Of a DNA stretch of 64,000 nt, positions 34,301 to 50,241 are shown piece by piece. Below the pieces are notes generated by a model. That model was given only the letters and a program-made list of their open reading frames with translations, was not told the origin of the DNA and searched no databases. Source of the DNA: Paracyclopina nana (lineage: Eukaryota; Arthropoda; Copepoda; Cyclopoida; Cyclopettidae); contig JAGUCH010000004.1 of NCBI GenBank assembly GCA_019096065.1, forward strand, positions 8,370,001 to 8,434,000. The letters run 5' to 3'. A program made the position numbers and the translations under genes. Numbering within the stretch: the first letter of the stretch is position 1; every line of letters begins with the position of its first letter.

Positions 34301-37300
34301 CTGAAGATGCTTTGGCCTGCTCGCTTGCTGCACCGGCGTCGAGGGTGGCGAGTTTTCTGGACTCGAGGCTATTGGTGAGAGGGGATTGTTGAAGAAGTAC
34401 TTGTCTTTGGGCCTTTTGGGCGTGAGCGAGGGGTCAGGTTTCAACGGGGCCGTTGGCTCGGGTGTCGGTGCGCCTCCTTCTTTGGAGACGTTCAGAATCA
34501 TGCCAGAGGCGTTCATGTTGTCCCTGTGCGGATGCTTGGCCACGATCACAGTGTTGCAAATGGCCAGGAGGAGGAAAAAGTCCTGAGCAAGGCTGGCCTG
34601 GGGATGCATTGGGCGGAGCTTTGCATCTTTGCCGTCCATGAAAAATTGTATGTCCATCGAGTGGAGTCGGTCGGCAAGGGTAGGATTAACTGGAATGGTG
34701 GCCCTTCCTGTGGGAGTGGCCATGACTGGCACATTACTCGTTGATATGCTATTATGAGCGAAGTCCTGACCGCCGATCGTACATCGCTTGAACACCATTT
34801 TGTTCTCAGTCAAGGTTCCAGTCTTATCACAAAAAATGTACTGAATCTGTAATGAAAAACATCAGTTTAGTCTATTTTACATTCACATTAACAAATGTCG
34901 AGAGTAAGAGTGACTCAGATTGACAAGTTCTTTTAGCAAACCATACTTTAGTTATTGAGATAGTCAAGAAATTTCTATTTAAAACACCTGTAGGCATTGA
35001 AGCAATAAAATAATAATTTTTGTGGTGACTTCTTACTTAGCGCTAGCAAAGTGGCAATAGCTTATATGTACACGTTTTAGCTCAGGCACTTCAACATAGT
35101 CGCAATGCAACGTACAAGTCACCAAAGTTATTGTAAATATGTCCCACGGTGCCTTAGTTAAAGTATAGCATTCATGAAATGCGTCTAAGTTAAGAGCATA
35201 ACGAGCACCGTATTCGACTGTCTTCAATAGTCAAAGTATGTACATATTACAAAAGGCGCCTCTAGGCGCCTAATGTAGCTATCAAATAAAGTCTGATTCA
35301 GAGATAAGTGATTACTTTAGTTGAGAGCTGCTACATGAGCGTTCACAAATCTTTGATTCATGCTGTTCAAGTCAAACCTAAAACCACTAAGCCAAAAGCT
35401 GTCGAAATTATTACCGCACGATTTATAAACTGAGCAAGGCCAGTGAAACGTTATAATAACTGCAGGAAAGTGGCACCTAGGAAAGTGAATATTTCCACTT
35501 AAACTGCAGTGCGGAGAAAGAAAGTCGCAATTACCTGCCCTAGCTCCTCTGGAATGTTGAGGGCTCGACACTCAACCCTTTTGTCCAGAGTCTCGTCGTA
35601 CAGCTTCATGTCGTTTTGAACCAGATAAACCTGGAGCAGCTTTGTCACCTCGATGGTAACATACAACGACATTGGAATGATCACTTGAAGCATGATGATG
35701 AATGTGAAAAAGATGAGGAATCCATCGAACACCGGCTTCGTCTCTTCGAAGGTGAGGGTTCCAAGGAAGGGCACGTACTCACTGAAACTCTTCAACCACA
35801 CGGTCGTGCCAACGGCACCAATTAGACACAAGATGATCAGAATGAGGACACACCAAAGAATGTCCCGGTTCATCCGCACCTCTAGCTTGGACCGTTTGTA
35901 CCTGAGTAACAAACATGGCAATATTTTTTCCACAATGGCAATCACTACGCTTACCTTGGACCACCATTGTTGAGCATGGCCTTGGACTCCTTGCCGGCGT
36001 AGACGACCATGCCCTCGACGTAATCAGTGTTCTTCAGCACACACTCTCGAAGCAACAAGTTGTCCTTGTCCACTGGCACCCTCTCGCCCGAGGGGTAGGT
36101 GATAGTTCCCTTGAAGCGGTAGATTTTGGTAGATGGCATATCACATTCTAGCGTGCTTCGAAAGTCCTGCGGCTGGAAAGACGCTTGCTGCAGGCAAGAG
36201 CGACATTACATCATTAAAGGTGCAAATTCCTGCAAAGCTTGATTTATGTACCCTTTCCACAAATCCTCTTGGGACCTGTCTCTGCTTGAGATTCGCTTCA
36301 CCGTCCAAGTTTTGGGTGTCGATGTAGCAGAGGCCGTATTCATCGGATGACCTTAGGACCAGAATATCGGCAGGAATCATTTCATTGCAGGAGAGCCGCA
36401 CCATGTCTCCCACTTGGACATCTTTCCACAGGGTTTTCACATATCGGCCAATCGAACTGGCAAAGATAATAGGCACCAATTTGAGCATTATGGGCGAATT
36501 GCGTGAGCTTTCTTTCCGAAAATATTACCTTTTGTACACTCTACAAGTGGAGTTGTTGACACGATTGTCACTAAGGTATCTGCGACGATCTTCGAAGATG
36601 TCTTTGCATGCGGTAACACCAAGCACAAATATCAGAGGTAACCTGAGAAAACAATTTAAATTAGTCAGGTTGCTATTTCATTTTATGATGAGAAAGCATC
36701 AAGCTCTTCAGGTCGAACTAAACTGTGCTATATAAAACAGTACAGCTGCTTGCTTATTTGGCAATCTTCGGTTTCGGTGGCTGTGTATGTGATCCCGAGA
36801 TCAAAAAAGCAATTAAGCGCATGAACAATAACAACTTACATTGAGATTTCTTTTCCGAAAGCTGAAATGGCTGGCACCCAATTGAGTATCACAATTGTTA
36901 GGAAGTAGACGTTGGCAAATCTGTGGAACTGCTCAAACAAGTTCTTCGGGAGGAAGGACAACCAAGTGTACTTTGTGGTCCGTATGTGATTGCCGGCATG
37001 ACCTCCATTGGGGTGTTTGTCTCGTGGGACATCCAAAGGTATCGTATGATTGGGCACTATTGTCCTATTGCGGCTCGCACCACCCCCAAAGCCTTCCCCT
37101 CCGCCGCTATTGAGGCCGTCGAGATTGTCTTCCCTTCGGAGCCGATTGAACATCCGTCTGAACTGGCTCTTGCAGCCTTTGGCACCACCTGACTTTCCGG
37201 GCTGACCACGAAGGGTGTAAATGGAGTCTGTCCTCGATGCCTGTCTCGAGTGATGGCGAAACGAAAAGGCCAGGCTGTCGAGACGTCGATGGCCTCCAAA

Positions 37301-37987
37301 GCCCGCGGATCCCTGCCTTTGTCTGGCTGAGCCAGTCGATGATTCGGAGGCCGCCGGAGGCTCATGGCCCGAGTTCTGTCGTTGTAATGAGCTCCGCTTC
37401 TTCCTTTCCCGCTCCTCGTGTTCAGGAGGAAGCATGAAGTCAGTTTTGGAGGCTGTCCTCCGGTGGCCTCCACTCTTTGGTGCCATGTCATTCTCAGTAG
37501 TGGCGGTGGAATTTCCAAAAGTTATTTGGCCGTGGGAGAAGACTCTGCGGTGTTGATTTCGTGACGTCTTGAGCACTGACTGAGGCTGTTTTTCGGCCTC
37601 GGGAGCCACGCTGCTGTTATTTCTCTGCACTCCTCTGAAATGGCCTCCATTCCCTCCTGCACTGGCGCTTCGCATGTGGCCTCGCCGCACCGGAGGTCTC
37701 ATGGCCGAAGGCAGTCTGTGAAAGCCGGCGGGTAAAATGAAGTCTGTAGCGACCGCGGCTTCTTCAGCGCAGCCAGCGACCTCCGTTTCGTCGACCTTGG
37801 CTGCCTCGACGTTGCGGGCATCGATGGAGGCCGACAAGAGGTTGATTTCGGCCAACGTGGGCTCTGCGGGGCCACCGTCTGAATCGCCCCCAGAGCTGAG
37901 GCTGTCGAGGCTGTCGGTGCGCACCAAGGAGATGTCAATGTCCCTGGTGGGGCTGAAGCCCGCTCTTGGCCTTCCACTGATCGACAT
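31342..37987 (-). CDS. P4-ATPase phospholipid flippase, class V (ATP10-like)
   Basis: Flips phospholipids to the cytosolic leaflet, normally with a CDC50 partner. Twelve coding exons: 37987-36840, 36642-36529, 36456-36252, 36187-35955, 35901-35535, 34846-33791, 33727-32924, 32863-32740, 32687-32425, 32362-32175, 32117-31968 and 31402-31342. They sum to 4713 nt (1570 aa). Landmarks: phosphorylation motif DKTGTLTEN with D696; membrane motif IPMSLYV; hinge [11 protein letters not shown]; ten membrane segments. A Ser/Arg-rich cytosolic N-terminus of over 300 residues and a long insert after DKTGT suggest ATP10. The actuator loop reads DGEA (472-475) where P4-ATPases usually have DGET; the catalytic Glu is kept. 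The last exon is small and less certain. A splice acceptor at 38013 shows a 5' UTR intron upstream. Confidence 0.93.
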
Positions 37988-39549
37988 GATGACAGGGCAC
38001 TAGTCCAATTCACCTATGAATAAATATGAGTCAGTTTCCATTCAACAAAAATTGTACGTAAATTGGATCGCAAGTGTTCCCGCTATCGTACAATACATGC
38101 GACTATGTAAGAGACACCTTCTTTTTTACGCTTTCAATTTTTAGCTGTTACAGGACAAAAATATGTGCACATTTGAGGAGGAAGAGCACGTGGAGGTGAA
38201 AGTTGGCAAAAATATTTTCACTAATCGATGACAGCACAACGTAAAGCATAATACCTAAACGTAGAAAGCTTTGAGCATTTGCATTACTTTGTGAAAAAAC
38301 AGCTAGTTCCCGCAGTGCTCGCCAGACATGAATAAGTTTTTCAGATGTAGCACAACGATAAATATTTAGGCCGGGGCCATGTAAGGACTCCTAATATATA
38401 TTATGCACATATTGTGTAGATTAAGATGGGCCTACGACTAAGTCAGGCTAGAAAAACGAACTTTGATCCGGCCAAAGTGAATGACTTCGAGGCCTATAGT
38501 TGCAGCAGTTGATATTGAGAATCGGATTTTGCTAAGAGCAATTTTGCGGTGACGGTCGAAAGGGTCGACAATTGTGTGCGACGAAAAGTCAATGCAAACA
38601 ATCAATGCAAGAAGAGGATCAAGGCTTCAGAGGCCGAAATCGAAAATTGGATGAGTAGGGCGATGAATCGAGGTCAAAAGTTTGACTTGCAAATTGCGCA
38701 TTATAGAGTCGAACGTTCCTTTCTCTGAAAAATTGATGGCAGCAACTTTTCTCCGTTGCCACTGAAAATTATCTCGCCTATGATTTGCATCTGATGAATT
38801 AGACTTGTTTGACGAAAACGCATTTCAAAGCTTGGTACGTCCCGTGTATTGGTTGTGAGATTTCGATCGGCTTTCAGCCTTGATAATCGCAGGTCAATAG
38901 TATGGACAAGCGACGGAAAAACTTGGAGGGCATAAGCCGATAATCTTGATGTTCCGTCACGGCACCTTTGACACTTTGGGGTCGAAAAAAATACTCTTAT
39001 AATTGAATGCTTCTTACCATGCTTCATCATCGTTTGTTGGTTACATGCGGCACTGAATACTGATTCTTTTTGACACCCCTGCGATTCCGCGGAAAAATGA
39101 CTGGGAATATCCACAAGTTTTTGGGCCAGCAGCAGCCGCGGTAGGCCAGCAGTGCACCCAACTGACTTTAAACAAAGGGTTACTCCGCTAGCCCAGCAAT
39201 TTCCCGCCATTTTATTGCGAAAAGCGCCAAAGCCGCTCGGACTAGAGGCAGAGGGAAGACGGCAGCGTTTTGCAAGTCTGACGTGACTCAAAACGCTATG
39301 TTTACATATCCATGGCACTGAGCAGGTGTGGAAGGAAAGCTCCATTAATTATGCATTGGTCATTCTCTAAGTTTTACGAGCGGAAGTGAGCTTTCGACAA
39401 TGACTAGTCATTCATTATTGGCATTTGTTGCTCGACGTCAGAACGGCCAGGCTTACAACATGATGATGGTTCTTTGATTCTACCCTGGCTAACAGAACAG
39501 CCAGTTCAAAGCAGCTGCTTTGGTTTTACTTTTTATGCTTTTTGAATGA
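37988..39549. other. 5' UTR intron/promoter of P4-ATPase; one unidentified open frame
   Basis: An acceptor (TTCATAG|GTGAATT, exon from 38013) shows that the P4-ATPase transcript starts upstream of this point. A minus-strand open frame at 38701-39345 (214 codons) has several Cys and no recognisable domain. It might be part of a 5' exon, or chance. No other gene seen. Confidence 0.4.
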
Positions 39550-40869
39550 TCAAAATTGGAACTTTTCGGCGGGTCGTAACGATCTGATGAAGGCCTCGTT
39601 GCCCTTCATTTCTTGCTGTTTCTCGTGGACTGACTTGAGCTCGGTGTGTTTCTTGCGCCGGTGGTTGGCAACGGGAATGGCCAGGGGCTGGTTGTAGAGG
39701 TCGTTCGTCACCGTGGCCGTGCCCTCGATCTCGCCGTTGGAGCCGACCCGTATGCTTGTGAGGCTGGTGCGCTGAGTCCTGGCGACAAGTAGGTCTTCGT
39801 CCTCCTCGTCCGGGCTGTCTGGCTCTGACACGTAGTTGTCGCCCTCGATCTTGCGCTTCCACCGCTTTTTGCTGTCCTTCAACTCCTTCTTGCCCTTGCG
39901 CTTCTCCTTGTTGCGCTTGAGATAGGCCCGGATGCACCTTTGGATCTTGATCACTGCCCACAACTTGAGCTTGGTCCGCCCCCTTACCCGCACCGTGATG
40001 AAGGGGTTGGGGTAGATCTCCGGGTGGAATTGCTTGAACATGGTCTCCGTCACCTGGAGGCTGTCCACGGAGAAGAGAAAGGTGTTCTTGAGGTCTTTGG
40101 CCAGCGTGCCCGAGATGGGCCTGTAGGGGATGCACAAAAAGTCCGAGTGCTTCTCAAAGTCGAAAGACTTCATGTCCATGTTGAAGTCGCCGCCGACCAG
40201 GATGGGGATGTGCCAGTTGTTCTTGCGGAGCGTGGCTAGGAAGCCAAAGAACTCCTCGCACACCTGCAGCCTCAGCTTGAGCGCGAGGTCGTAGTCCGGT
40301 CCGTGCCAAGAGATGGCCACAAGGGACGGGTAGACGTCCTCCTTGCCCCCATTGGCACGTTGACTCGAGTCCAGCTTCACGATCGCCACGTGGTTCCTCT
40401 TCAGCCATTTCGCGTGCTCGTTCAGCCGCTTGTCCTCCAGCTTGAGCGGGGTCCCCATGTACTTGTCCTTGTTCCAAATCAGGCCGGTGACGCATTGCCT
40501 ATGATCGTCCTCGTCCTTCTTCTCGTCATCAGGATTGAAGTAGGAGGCGTAGCAGCCCTGGCCCACGTTCTCCAGCACTGCTTTCATGTCCACGGTCTCG
40601 ATGGCATCTTGCACTAGGATCACGTCCGGCTTTGCAGAGAGGAACTCCTCGACCATGTTGATCTTGTACTTGGGCGTGACTCCTAGGCCGCTGCGACCGC
40701 TCATGTTCATCGCCACCGCACTGATTTCCTTCCGGCTCGCGATCTCCCGGAGGTCGGGCTTCGAGCTTCCTGCCGCCTTCGACATTTTCGGCAACAACTT
40801 TCTTTGGTCTTCACCAATGACCACTTTGCTCTTGCCATCCATGCTAGCTCTCGAACTTTTCTTCACCAT
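39550..40869 (-). CDS. Endonuclease/exonuclease/phosphatase-fold protein with IQ motif
   Basis: Single exon, 439 aa; the ATG at 40869 is the first after a GTG in the same frame. A Lys/Ser-rich N-terminus of about 40 aa precedes a divergent EEP fold: VAMNMSGRSG at the first strand (catalytic Asn position), DVILVQDAIE (the usual catalytic Glu context is altered), TGLIWNKDKY, and GGDFNMDM, which matches the catalytic GDFN motif. The usual final SDH motif is not evident. After the fold comes AVIKIQRCIRAYLKRNK, a classic calmodulin-binding IQ motif, then a Lys-rich segment and acidic tail. The fold suggests a phosphodiesterase (nuclease, deadenylase or phosphoinositide phosphatase type), but the substrate cannot be told and catalysis may be reduced. 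I do not recognise an orthologue. Confidence 0.7.
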   Translation of the reverse strand: MVKKSSRASMDGKSKVVIGEDQRKLLPKMSKAAGSSKPDLREIASRKEISAVAMNMSGRSGLGVTPKYKINMVEEFLSAKPDVILVQDAIETVDMKAVLENVGQGCYASYFNPDDEKKDEDDHRQCVTGLIWNKDKYMGTPLKLEDKRLNEHAKWLKRNHVAIVKLDSSQRANGGKEDVYPSLVAISWHGPDYDLALKLRLQVCEEFFGFLATLRKNNWHIPILVGGDFNMDMKSFDFEKHSDFLCIPYRPISGTLAKDLKNTFLFSVDSLQVTETMFKQFHPEIYPNPFITVRVRGRTKLKLWAVIKIQRCIRAYLKRNKEKRKGKKELKDSKKRWKRKIEGDNYVSEPDSPDEEDEDLLVARTQRTSLTSIRVGSNGEIEGTATVTNDLYNQPLAIPVANHRRKKHTELKSVHEKQQEMKGNEAFIRSLRPAEKFQF

Positions 40870-41614
40870 TTTGGGTGCTTGAAAAAGGCTTGGTTGCCAC
40901 ACAACGCTAGGCCAAAACACTGGCAGTACTACGTATTAACGATAGCTTGCTTTCCCCATAGCAGCCTAGTTGGGAAATCAGATAATTAAAAACGGGGTCA
41001 AAAAGCCTTTGTTAACAATTCACGCACCTAGCATTTGGCCTTTCTGAGCAATATGGAAAAGTGTTTTCCTCTGCAATTCACCGCGATGCAGCTAGCTAAG
41101 TTAGCTTTTCCGTTGTCAAGTAGTCCGCCGCGCGTTCTCCGCTGCGAACCCCCGTCACAAAAATTAAGTGCCATCATATCCATGAGAGAGGGTGCTACAA
41201 AGTTACACCATTTTTGATGAGCAAGGGAAACCATTAGACCCAGCCCTTGCAGCGCAGTGTCAGGTATCAGAGCACGATAATAATGTCTGTCTGTTACAAC
41301 TTTTTTGCAGCCGTAGTGAGTACACGGTGCACTGCGCCGCAATTCGCGGTCATGATAATTTCTGATGTGTTGTTTGTAGTCTAAACAGTGGACCTATTCT
41401 CTTTCGAATTATATATGCCAATCTGCATTTGTCCAGTATCCGCATGCTCCGGTGTCAATCAGAGCACGCTGGCTATTTCTGCAACACCGAAGTTGCAATG
41501 CAGGAAATATGCATAAATATATATTTTTTTTTTCATTCGAAATTTCGGTTGCTGAGAAACAGAGTTGCACAAGAAATTGATCATCGTTGGCGGTCGCCGT
41601 AAACGTTTCATTCA
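40870..41614. other. Intergenic
   Basis: This lies between the EEP-fold gene start and the GH31 gene end, both on the minus strand. No gene seen. It includes the EEP-gene promoter side and the GH31 3' UTR. Confidence 0.5.
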
Positions 41615-47168
<5,554 letters not shown>

Positions 47169-47427
47169 TGTTGTTGAGTTAACAAAAAACTCCCATCTTA
47201 CAGAAAGTGAAGAAAGCAACAAGCAGCATTGTTTTGTTCTTCTTTCATTAGATAGCGGAACGCAAATTTTGAGGCTCATGCAACCTTTGATTAAAACTCC
47301 GACTGGATAGCTCTGCCGCATAAAGAGTACTTTGCAACACAAGTTTCATTGGCAAAGAGCGCACCATCAATCAGTCGGATGCTGTCCAAATCGTGCAGAA
47401 TGAGAAGCACATATGTACACCATCAGG

Positions 47428-47880
47428 CTAAAGGCCCACATCACAAATGGGTAGAGGACCTGAGTGGCCTTGGACACCAAGCAAACCAGCTTTTTTCTGC
47501 AGTCCTCCCGGTCTTACCAACAATAAAAAAGAGCCTTTTTGAGTGTCTACAATTTTTTTGATTTTCTGTACCCAACATTGCTCCATAGGCGATGGCTCCA
47601 ATGTCGCGCAAGGCTGGTGCCATTGAGGATGGAACTGACCTCCTCTTACAAGCTTGTCCTCCATCCTCAAGGTTTGCAGGAAAGAGGTACGGGAAAAAGG
47701 CGCACATGACAAAGCGAGCCAACCAGGCAAAAGCCTCGTCGTGCATGACATTTGCCTACATTGCTTGTAATCTCAGGGTGCCAGTGGCAAAGAGGCCACC
47801 ACTTGGTTTGTCAGCCCAAAATCTTGGAAACCATAGGATGTGACAAAATTGGAAACAAAATATGGTGGCCATAAGACCAT
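47428..47880 (-). pseudogene. Coding-like remnant or unresolved small gene downstream of DPH1
   Basis: A splice-acceptor-like sequence (TTACTACTTTCTCAG, exon from 47904) lies about 25 nt after the DPH1 stop. It is followed by ATG codons at 47880 and 47872. From 47872 a frame runs 38 codons (with FWADKPSGGLFATGTLRLQ), meets a single TAG, and continues at once with a hydrophobic, protein-like segment (FAWLARFVMCAFFPYLFP) to about 47441. Another frame further on (about 47475-47350) encodes a membrane-like segment (VLYPFVMWAFSLMVYIC). I could not find splice sites that join these. It may be a short multi-exon membrane-protein gene, a fourth cistron, or a decayed gene. The family is not recognised. 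Confidence 0.3.
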
Positions 47881-47928
47881 TTTACTCCGTCTCAATACGA
47901 ATGGCTGAGAAAGTAGTAAACAAAAGAG

Positions 47929-49254
47929 TCAGCTCTCTTTATTGCATTTACAGTCAGCACATTTTTTCTTTTCATTCTCCTCCTCCTTTTTGGGAGGCTT
48001 GTGGTTGGGTGTCCAGGGCCCTTTGCTGTTGTAGGCATAAAAGTCCATTGGGTAGTTTGGGTCGTTGTCAAGCCACAAGTTGTCCTCGCTCAGTGCCACG
48101 GATGCCTCGAAAGGTGTGAGCAGAGGCTTGCTGAAGGCTTGGCCCCAATCGATGGAGAGCCGCGGACAAGCAATTTGCACCCAAGCATCCACTCTGGAGT
48201 CCATCAGAGCCAACTTTTGCGGAAAGATTTCAGAGAGGAGCAGCCGCATCACTTGGCGCCCAGACGCCTCTATTTTTGCCTCGAGTAGCTTCAGAATCTT
48301 TGGATGGCCTTGCCTGCCAAGCGTGCCAAGAATCACGCCCCACGTCTTGCCCTCCCTTGCCCGTTTTATGGCACCCTTTCGCGTTGAGCAAAGCTGCTCC
48401 TGGTCGTAGTACTCCCTACTCAGAACCTTGTTGTATGGGTCATATCTGAACGCCTGCAGGCCTGGATTTGCAATCATAGCAGACTCCAAATGAAAGCGTC
48501 CATCGCCCAAGTAGACGAGGAAATCCACATCCTTGACATCAGGTGGCGACGTGCAGCCCAGAATCTCACCAGGAGAAAGTGGCTTCACTTGTGGCACAGT
48601 CACTACAACACCAAACTTGTCTTCCAGCTCAGAGGACACCACCTGCAGAGTGGCAGCGAATTGAATTGTGCTGACAAGAGCCAACTTGGGCAATGGACTG
48701 GCATCTGAAAGAACGCTTTGAGCTTCCAGTCTCTTTATGAGCAATATGCATGCGACGATACCTTTGAAAAAGTTCAGATGGAGCGTTTCGATGAAATGAT
48801 GCGGATCAATTTTGATATCGACAAAGACATAGAGCATCTTGATTCCAGCTGTGCAGTCAATGGGGATGAGGCAACTATGACCGTAATGCACAAGCAGTTC
48901 ACAACCAAGGGCTCTCGCTGAAAAGTCATCGACGCAGCATGCGCCGTAAGTGACATCAGCCATGATAACGGCTTCAGCTCCTGTGTGCTTTTCAATGATA
49001 TCCGCCAACGTTGTGGCAAACAGGGCAAGGCCTTCCGGCAGCTGCAAGGCAACTCTGCGAGCATTCAAGGACTTGATTCTCCATATAGTCTTGGGCACCT
49101 CAAAGTTGTAGTTTTGAGGCAACACGAGCATATCCTGGGCCAGAGTGGGGTTGTTCAAGATGTCGTCGGGTACTCTGCTAGTGGTCTTGGCAGTTTTCCC
49201 GTACTTTTTCCGCGTCGGATTGGCTTTGACCACAACTGGTCCCTCCATCATCAT
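47929..49254 (-). CDS. DPH1: Diphthamide synthase subunit DPH1
   Basis: With DPH2, transfers the 3-amino-3-carboxypropyl group of S-adenosylmethionine to a histidine of elongation factor 2, the first step of diphthamide synthesis. It is a radical-type iron-sulfur enzyme of the cytosol. Landmarks: [58 protein letters not shown] and [12 protein letters not shown]. The three cluster cysteines of domains 1-3 are in GACC, HSC and ACPR. The frame is open throughout, but a 57-nt in-frame segment (48761-48705) has a GT start, a TTCTTTCAG end and no counterpart in the family, so it is probably an intron; removal leaves 422 aa. ATG 49254 follows a GTG. It lies 41 nt after ZNHIT2 on the same strand. AATAAA overlaps its last codons (47943-47938). 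Confidence 0.96.
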   Translation of the reverse strand: MMMEGPVVVKANPTRKKYGKTAKTTSRVPDDILNNPTLAQDMLVLPQNYNFEVPKTIWRIKSLNARRVALQLPEGLALFATTLADIIEKHTGAEAVIMADVTYGACCVDDFSARALGCELLVHYGHSCLIPIDCTAGIKMLYVFVDIKIDPHHFIETLHLNFFKGIVACILLIKRLEAQSVLSDASPLPKLALVSTIQFAATLQVVSSELEDKFGVVVTVPQVKPLSPGEILGCTSPPDVKDVDFLVYLGDGRFHLESAMIANPGLQAFRYDPYNKVLSREYYDQEQLCSTRKGAIKRAREGKTWGVILGTLGRQGHPKILKLLEAKIEASGRQVMRLLLSEIFPQKLALMDSRVDAWVQIACPRLSIDWGQAFSKPLLTPFEASVALSEDNLWLDNDPNYPMDFYAYNSKGPWTPNHKPPKKEEENEKKKCADCKCNKES

Positions 49255-49295
49255 CACAATTTGCTCTAGAATGAATGGCAGTTAGTCACAAGCAT
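49255..49295 (-). promoter_or_regulatory. 3' splice site in the ZNHIT2-DPH1 gap
   Basis: The 41-nt gap contains TGACTAAC, a near-ideal branch-point sequence, followed 15-20 nt later by CATTCTAG, a consensus acceptor. The DPH1 ATG comes about 13 nt after the AG. The layout is what a trans-splicing acceptor for a downstream cistron would look like. A cis-spliced 5' UTR intron starting upstream is the alternative. Confidence 0.6.
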
Positions 49296-50240
49296 TCAAT
49301 GGATAAAATCAATGAACAGGTTGTAGTTGTTATGGACCCAGCAAATGTAAAACTCAATTTTCTTCGCCGCCAAAGCGGCTCTTCTTTTGCCCTTATTAGC
49401 ACAAAGTAGGTCGTTCCGCAAGTCGGAGAGAGCTGCCACCACATAGGCGTTGTCTTTGTTGCCCTCTCCGGGGCCACGGATAATACTAAGGACATCGTGT
49501 TTGGCCAAATCGGATGCTTCCGGATCACCAAGCTTTGAGACTGCAGAAGCAATTGCAGCCTCTGAAGAGGGGAAGTTTTCCCCCTCGCCAAGGTTAGCTG
49601 ACACGTGGAGGGCCAAAGTGGCCATTTCGCCAGGAGCAGCCTTTCCGCAGGAGGACAATGCCCGATAGGCGTACGCGTACGCGAAGAGACAATTGATGAC
49701 ATTGTTTTTCACCTCAGGCGCGCTATGCCTGGTGTCAATGGGGGGAGCGGGCTGATAACAGGGAGGCAACTTTGGGTGCAGCTCAGCCATGCTACCAACC
49801 TCCTGCACCTTCCTGAGTGGATGAAACACTTGCCACCAGAGCTGCTCGGCTTGATGCTCTGTCGTCGGCACCAGGTTGTGAATAGTCCCAGATTTGAGTT
49901 GGGCAAAAAAGTCCTGCTTCTCACTGGGCGTGAGAGCCTCCCACACTTGATGGGCGTCATCAAGGTCGATGCCCTCAAGTCGGTCAGCCAAGTCCTCATC
50001 ATCATCCGAGTCCTCGAGGTTGCTCCTTTGCAGGGCTAGCAAGGTTTTGCGCTTAGACGCTTGGTCAACAAGCAGTGGTGAAGACTTGAGGTGGCCTTGG
50101 ACGCAGTCTTTGAAGAAGGACTCTGAGCACTGCCTGTGTGACAGGCTCTGGTAGCACTGGAGGCTGCAGTAGGGTGCATTGCAGCGGGGACAAGTGTACT
50201 TGGCGCTAGCCGCCCTGGGGCAAAAGTGGCATGATGCCAT
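49296..50240 (-). CDS. ZNHIT2: Zinc finger HIT domain protein 2
   Basis: Cofactor of the R2TP/PAQosome chaperone (binds RUVBL1/2) in assembly of U5 snRNP and related particles. Single exon, 314 aa, shorter than the roughly 400 aa of vertebrate ZNHIT2. The N-terminal zf-HIT domain has paired cysteines CHFC, CPRC, YCSLQCY and a final HRQC. After it comes an acidic stretch (EDSDDDEDLADRLEGIDLDD) and a segment typical of ZNHIT2, including WWQVFHPL and NVINCLFAYAYAYR. The C-terminal helix ends KIEFYICW. Its ATG lies one base after the RNF7 stop (TAAAATG), in a favourable context (A at -3, G at +4) but with no room for a separate promoter. Confidence 0.93.
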   Translation of the reverse strand: MASCHFCPRAASAKYTCPRCNAPYCSLQCYQSLSHRQCSESFFKDCVQGHLKSSPLLVDQASKRKTLLALQRSNLEDSDDDEDLADRLEGIDLDDAHQVWEALTPSEKQDFFAQLKSGTIHNLVPTTEHQAEQLWWQVFHPLRKVQEVGSMAELHPKLPPCYQPAPPIDTRHSAPEVKNNVINCLFAYAYAYRALSSCGKAAPGEMATLALHVSANLGEGENFPSSEAAIASAVSKLGDPEASDLAKHDVLSIIRGPGEGNKDNAYVVAALSDLRNDLLCANKGKRRAALAAKKIEFYICWVHNNYNLFIDFIH

Positions 50241-50241
50241 T

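Noticed and set aside
38701-39345. 214-codon minus-strand open frame upstream of the P4-ATPase
   Set aside because: No family resemblance and no clear donor joining it to the ATPase. Kept only as a remark on the 5' region.
48705-48761. Treating the 57-nt in-frame segment of DPH1 as coding
   Set aside because: It has intron-like borders and breaks a conserved DPH1 segment, while the spliced form restores it. RNA evidence would settle it.
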